A DNA stretch of 64,000 bases from an uncultured Flavobacteriaceae bacterium (lineage in GTDB: Bacteria; Bacteroidota; Bacteroidia; Flavobacteriales; Flavobacteriaceae): assembly GCA_947500575.1 (NCBI GenBank), contig CANMSI010000001.1:62001-126000 (forward strand), read 5' to 3'. A program made the translations under genes and the position numbers. The notes beneath the pieces are model-generated. The model was given only the letters and a program-made list of their open reading frames with translations. It ran no database searches and was not told the origin of the DNA. Positions 61,772 through 64,000 of this stretch are shown in pieces (the stretch's first letter is position 1; every line of letters starts with the position of its first letter).

Positions 61772-63148
61772 ATGAAAAGAGCATTCCTTCTTATCACCGC
61801 ATTGATTGTTATTTCATGCAGTTCATCTCAGGAAAAAATAAGTGCTACGGCTACCTTAATCACAGATGTTCATATTATAGATGTCCGCAATGGAACAATC
61901 CAAGAGAATAGACAGGTAGTTATTGATTCTGGAAAAATAAAAAGCATTACTGAAACGGTTTCTAATCCGGAAGGGTATACGAATATCATTTCTGGCAAGG
62001 GAAACTATTTAATGCCTGGTTTAGCCGAAATGCATGCCCATATACCCTCCCCAAATACTAGTCAGGAACGCATTGAAGAAACTTTGTTTCTATATCTTTC
62101 TAATGGTATTACCACCGTAAGAGGTATGTTAGGGCATCCATCACATCTGGTGTTGAGAGAAAAAGCACAATCTGGAGAGTTACTAAGCCCACGTATTTTT
62201 ACTTCAAGCCCCTCTTTAAATGGAAATTCAATCAAAACAAATGAGGAAGCTATTGCCAAAGTTACTGCCTACCAAAAAGCAGGCTACGATTTTCTCAAAA
62301 TACATCCTGGAATTCAAAAAGAGGTCTTTGATACTGCTGTAAAAACAGCTAATGAGGTTGAAATTTCCTTCGCTGGACATGTACCCGTAGCTGTAGGAAT
62401 TAAACATGCTCTAGAAAGCAAATATGCATCTATTGACCATGTAGATGGGTTTTTAGAAGGTTTGGTTCCTGCATCAGAAAATGTCAATCCATTAGAAAAT
62501 GGTTTTTTTGGGTTTAACTTCACCCCCCTTGCCGATACTTCCAACATAGATGCTCTTGTGCAGCTTGCAAAAGAAAATGAAGTGTGGATTGTGGCTACTC
62601 AAAGTTTATACGAACGTTGGTTTGCCCCTGTTGATGCAGATACATTATTAGCGGCTCCTGAAATGAAATATATGCCTGCCAGTACGTTGAAAAATTGGAA
62701 AGAACGAAAAAATGAATATACAGGCCCCGAAGCCAATTTTAATGTGGTTCAATGGGAGAAATTTATAAGCATTCGAAAAGAACTCATCCTAAAACTACAA
62801 GAAAACGGGCACGGAATGTTACTGGGGTCAGATGCTCCTCAACTATTTAATGTCCCTGGGTTCTCCATTCATCATGAAATTCAAGGAATGGCAAGAGCGG
62901 GACTTACATCTTTGCAAATAATACAATCGGGAACTATCCATCCGGCTACTTATTTTGAAATGGAAGATGTTTTCGGAGAAGTAAAAGAAGGAATGGTAGC
63001 GGATATGATTTTACTAAATGGCAATCCCTTGGAAGACCTAGAAGCCTTAAAAAAAATTACTGGTGTTTTAGTGAAAGGCACTTGGCTGTCTAAAGAAGCC
63101 ATAGACAAAAAATTAGCAGAAATAGCAACCCACGCGGCCGTGCAATAA
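61772..63148 (+). CDS. amidohydrolase family lipoprotein
   Basis: This is the second tandem paralogue, with lipobox VISC (Cys16). The metal motif is LAEMHAHIPS, and GHVPVAVGIKHAL and ASIDHVDGFLEG give later histidines. LLGSDAPQLFNVPGFSIHHE contains the catalytic Asp, and GEVKEGMVADMILLNGNPL closes the beta-sandwich. At 458 aa it is similar in length to the gene before it but clearly diverged, so the pair is an old duplication. It should be anchored in the envelope, as a partner with a different substrate range. Confidence 0.9.
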   Translation: MKRAFLLITALIVISCSSSQEKISATATLITDVHIIDVRNGTIQENRQVVIDSGKIKSITETVSNPEGYTNIISGKGNYLMPGLAEMHAHIPSPNTSQERIEETLFLYLSNGITTVRGMLGHPSHLVLREKAQSGELLSPRIFTSSPSLNGNSIKTNEEAIAKVTAYQKAGYDFLKIHPGIQKEVFDTAVKTANEVEISFAGHVPVAVGIKHALESKYASIDHVDGFLEGLVPASENVNPLENGFFGFNFTPLADTSNIDALVQLAKENEVWIVATQSLYERWFAPVDADTLLAAPEMKYMPASTLKNWKERKNEYTGPEANFNVVQWEKFISIRKELILKLQENGHGMLLGSDAPQLFNVPGFSIHHEIQGMARAGLTSLQIIQSGTIHPATYFEMEDVFGEVKEGMVADMILLNGNPLEDLEALKKITGVLVKGTWLSKEAIDKKLAEIATHAAVQ

Positions 63149-63157
63149 TCCAATCCT

Positions 63158-64000
63158 ATGAAAAATCTATTCCTTGGTATATTTTCTTTTTTATCATTCA
63201 TTAGCTACGCCCAAACACTACTAGTGCCAGATCGTGTATTTGATGGAGAAATCATGCATTCCAATTGGGCAGTACTGGTCAAGGGAAATAGTATTGCGTA
63301 CGCTGGACCAAGAGCAAAACTAAATACGGAAGCAGGCATTACGACCATAAATCTTCCAGGGACAACGCTAATGCCTGGTATTATTGAAGGACATTCTCAT
63401 TTGTTGTTACACCCCTATAACGAAACTAATTGGAATGATCAGGTACTAAAAGAATCTCCTGTAGAGCGCGCTATAAGAGGAACGGTACATGCCAAAAATT
63501 CATTAATGGCAGGAGTTACCACCATGCGCGATTTAGGTGCCGAGGGAGCGGGGTATACAGATGTATATTTAAAAAAAACTATTGAAGAAGGCATTATACC
63601 GGGACCACGCTTGTTGGTAGCTGGCCCCGCCATTGTAGCAACAGGAGCATACGGACCAAAGGGTTTTCATGATGGTGTACGCGTACCATTAGGTGCAGAA
63701 GCCGCTAGCGGAACGGATGAAGTAATTAAAACCGTTCGGAGGCAATTAGGTAATGGCGCTGATTTCATTAAAATCTATGCAGATTACCGATGGGGAAAAG
63801 GAGAACCATCGCAACCCACATTTTTGCTAAGTGAAATTGAAGCAATGCATGCAACAGCAACCAGTGCCGGAAGATACATTGTAGCGCATGCAAGCACCCC
63901 TGAGGGAATGAAGCGCGCTATTTTAGGGGGAGCAGAAACCATAGAACATGGTGATGGAGGCACATTGGAAGTGTTTCAATTAATGAAAGAAAAAGGAGTG
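63158..64000 (+). CDS. exported amidohydrolase (3' partial)
   Basis: This is the third tandem amidohydrolase, cut by the right window edge after 281 codons. It has an SPI signal peptide (FLGIFSFLSFISYAQ) in place of the lipobox of the two upstream. IIEGHSHLLLHPYNET gives the first metal histidines, DFIKIYADYRWGKGE holds the carboxylated-lysine-like strand, and YIVAHASTPEG and TIEHGDGGT give further histidines. The start at 63158 lies nine bases after the previous stop. It should be soluble in the periplasm or secreted. Confidence 0.9.
   Translation, partial: MKNLFLGIFSFLSFISYAQTLLVPDRVFDGEIMHSNWAVLVKGNSIAYAGPRAKLNTEAGITTINLPGTTLMPGIIEGHSHLLLHPYNETNWNDQVLKESPVERAIRGTVHAKNSLMAGVTTMRDLGAEGAGYTDVYLKKTIEEGIIPGPRLLVAGPAIVATGAYGPKGFHDGVRVPLGAEAASGTDEVIKTVRRQLGNGADFIKIYADYRWGKGEPSQPTFLLSEIEAMHATATSAGRYIVAHASTPEGMKRAILGGAETIEHGDGGTLEVFQLMKEKGV

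Noticed and set aside
1-64000. tRNA, rRNA, CRISPR array or insertion sequence
   Set aside because: No cloverleaf, rRNA segment, regular repeat-spacer pattern, transposase or terminal inverted repeats were recognised by eye. A dedicated scan could still find a degenerate one.

Overview
The window looks like chromosome of a marine-type member of the Bacteroidota, most likely Flavobacteriaceae. This is inferred from AT-rich DNA, a secreted protein with a type IX secretion (T9SS) C-terminal sorting domain, many SPII lipoproteins, exact copies of the Bacteroidota -7 promoter element TAnnTTTG, and a single-chain PurL. No rRNA, tRNA, insertion sequence, integrase or CRISPR array was seen.

Layout. 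1-8.7 kb is housekeeping: the end of an ECF sigma gene with its anti-sigma-like and small secreted partners, a BNR-repeat lipoprotein, the rRNA methylase rsmB, purL, a Tat-exported DinB-fold protein and a GNAT acetyltransferase. 8.7-11.3 kb is one large T9SS cargo protein on the minus strand. 11.6-19.5 kb is a beta-oxidation block: acyl-CoA ligase, a MarR regulator with a perfect 28-bp palindrome over its promoter, then fadN-fadA-fadE in the Bacillus-like order, closed by a strong terminator. 19.7-27.8 kb holds a PLP decarboxylase, a secreted propeller protein and an amidohydrolase that share SnoaL-like domains, an MFS transporter, a TMEM175-family channel and an M28-type peptidase.

27.8-30.9 kb (minus) is a two-component system (TPR histidine kinase and LytTR regulator) with an unrecognised 185-aa protein translated just upstream. 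A non-coding stretch separates it from 31.3-39.0 kb, the most unusual part of the window. This is a same-strand run of eight genes: an NlpC/P60-like lipoprotein, a minimal caspase/C80-like domain, a Tle1/DUF2235-like serine hydrolase, an 888-aa membrane and coiled-coil protein with an AIM24-like end, a TM2 protein, a coiled-coil lipoprotein, a short and possibly frameshifted protein, and a secreted three-repeat protein. I do not recognise the combination as a described system.

39.2-64 kb is dominated by exported hydrolases: a GldB/DUF2268-like zinc protease, an M1 aminopeptidase, a class C beta-lactamase-fold enzyme, a ThuA/sugar-dehydrogenase/PKD/cytochrome c fusion, a cyanophycinase, an M28 peptidase, a propeller-amidohydrolase and three tandem amidohydrolases, the last cut by the window end. 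Cytoplasmic enzymes are mixed in (quinone reductase, NYN nuclease, arginase-like, zinc alcohol dehydrogenase, nitrilase, YdeI-like, CDP-alcohol phosphotransferase). Together these suggest scavenging of peptides, amides and lipids. One lipoprotein gene (50160-50956) is broken by a frameshift exactly at a -1 slippery heptamer.

All functional calls come from reading motifs by eye. No database search was run.
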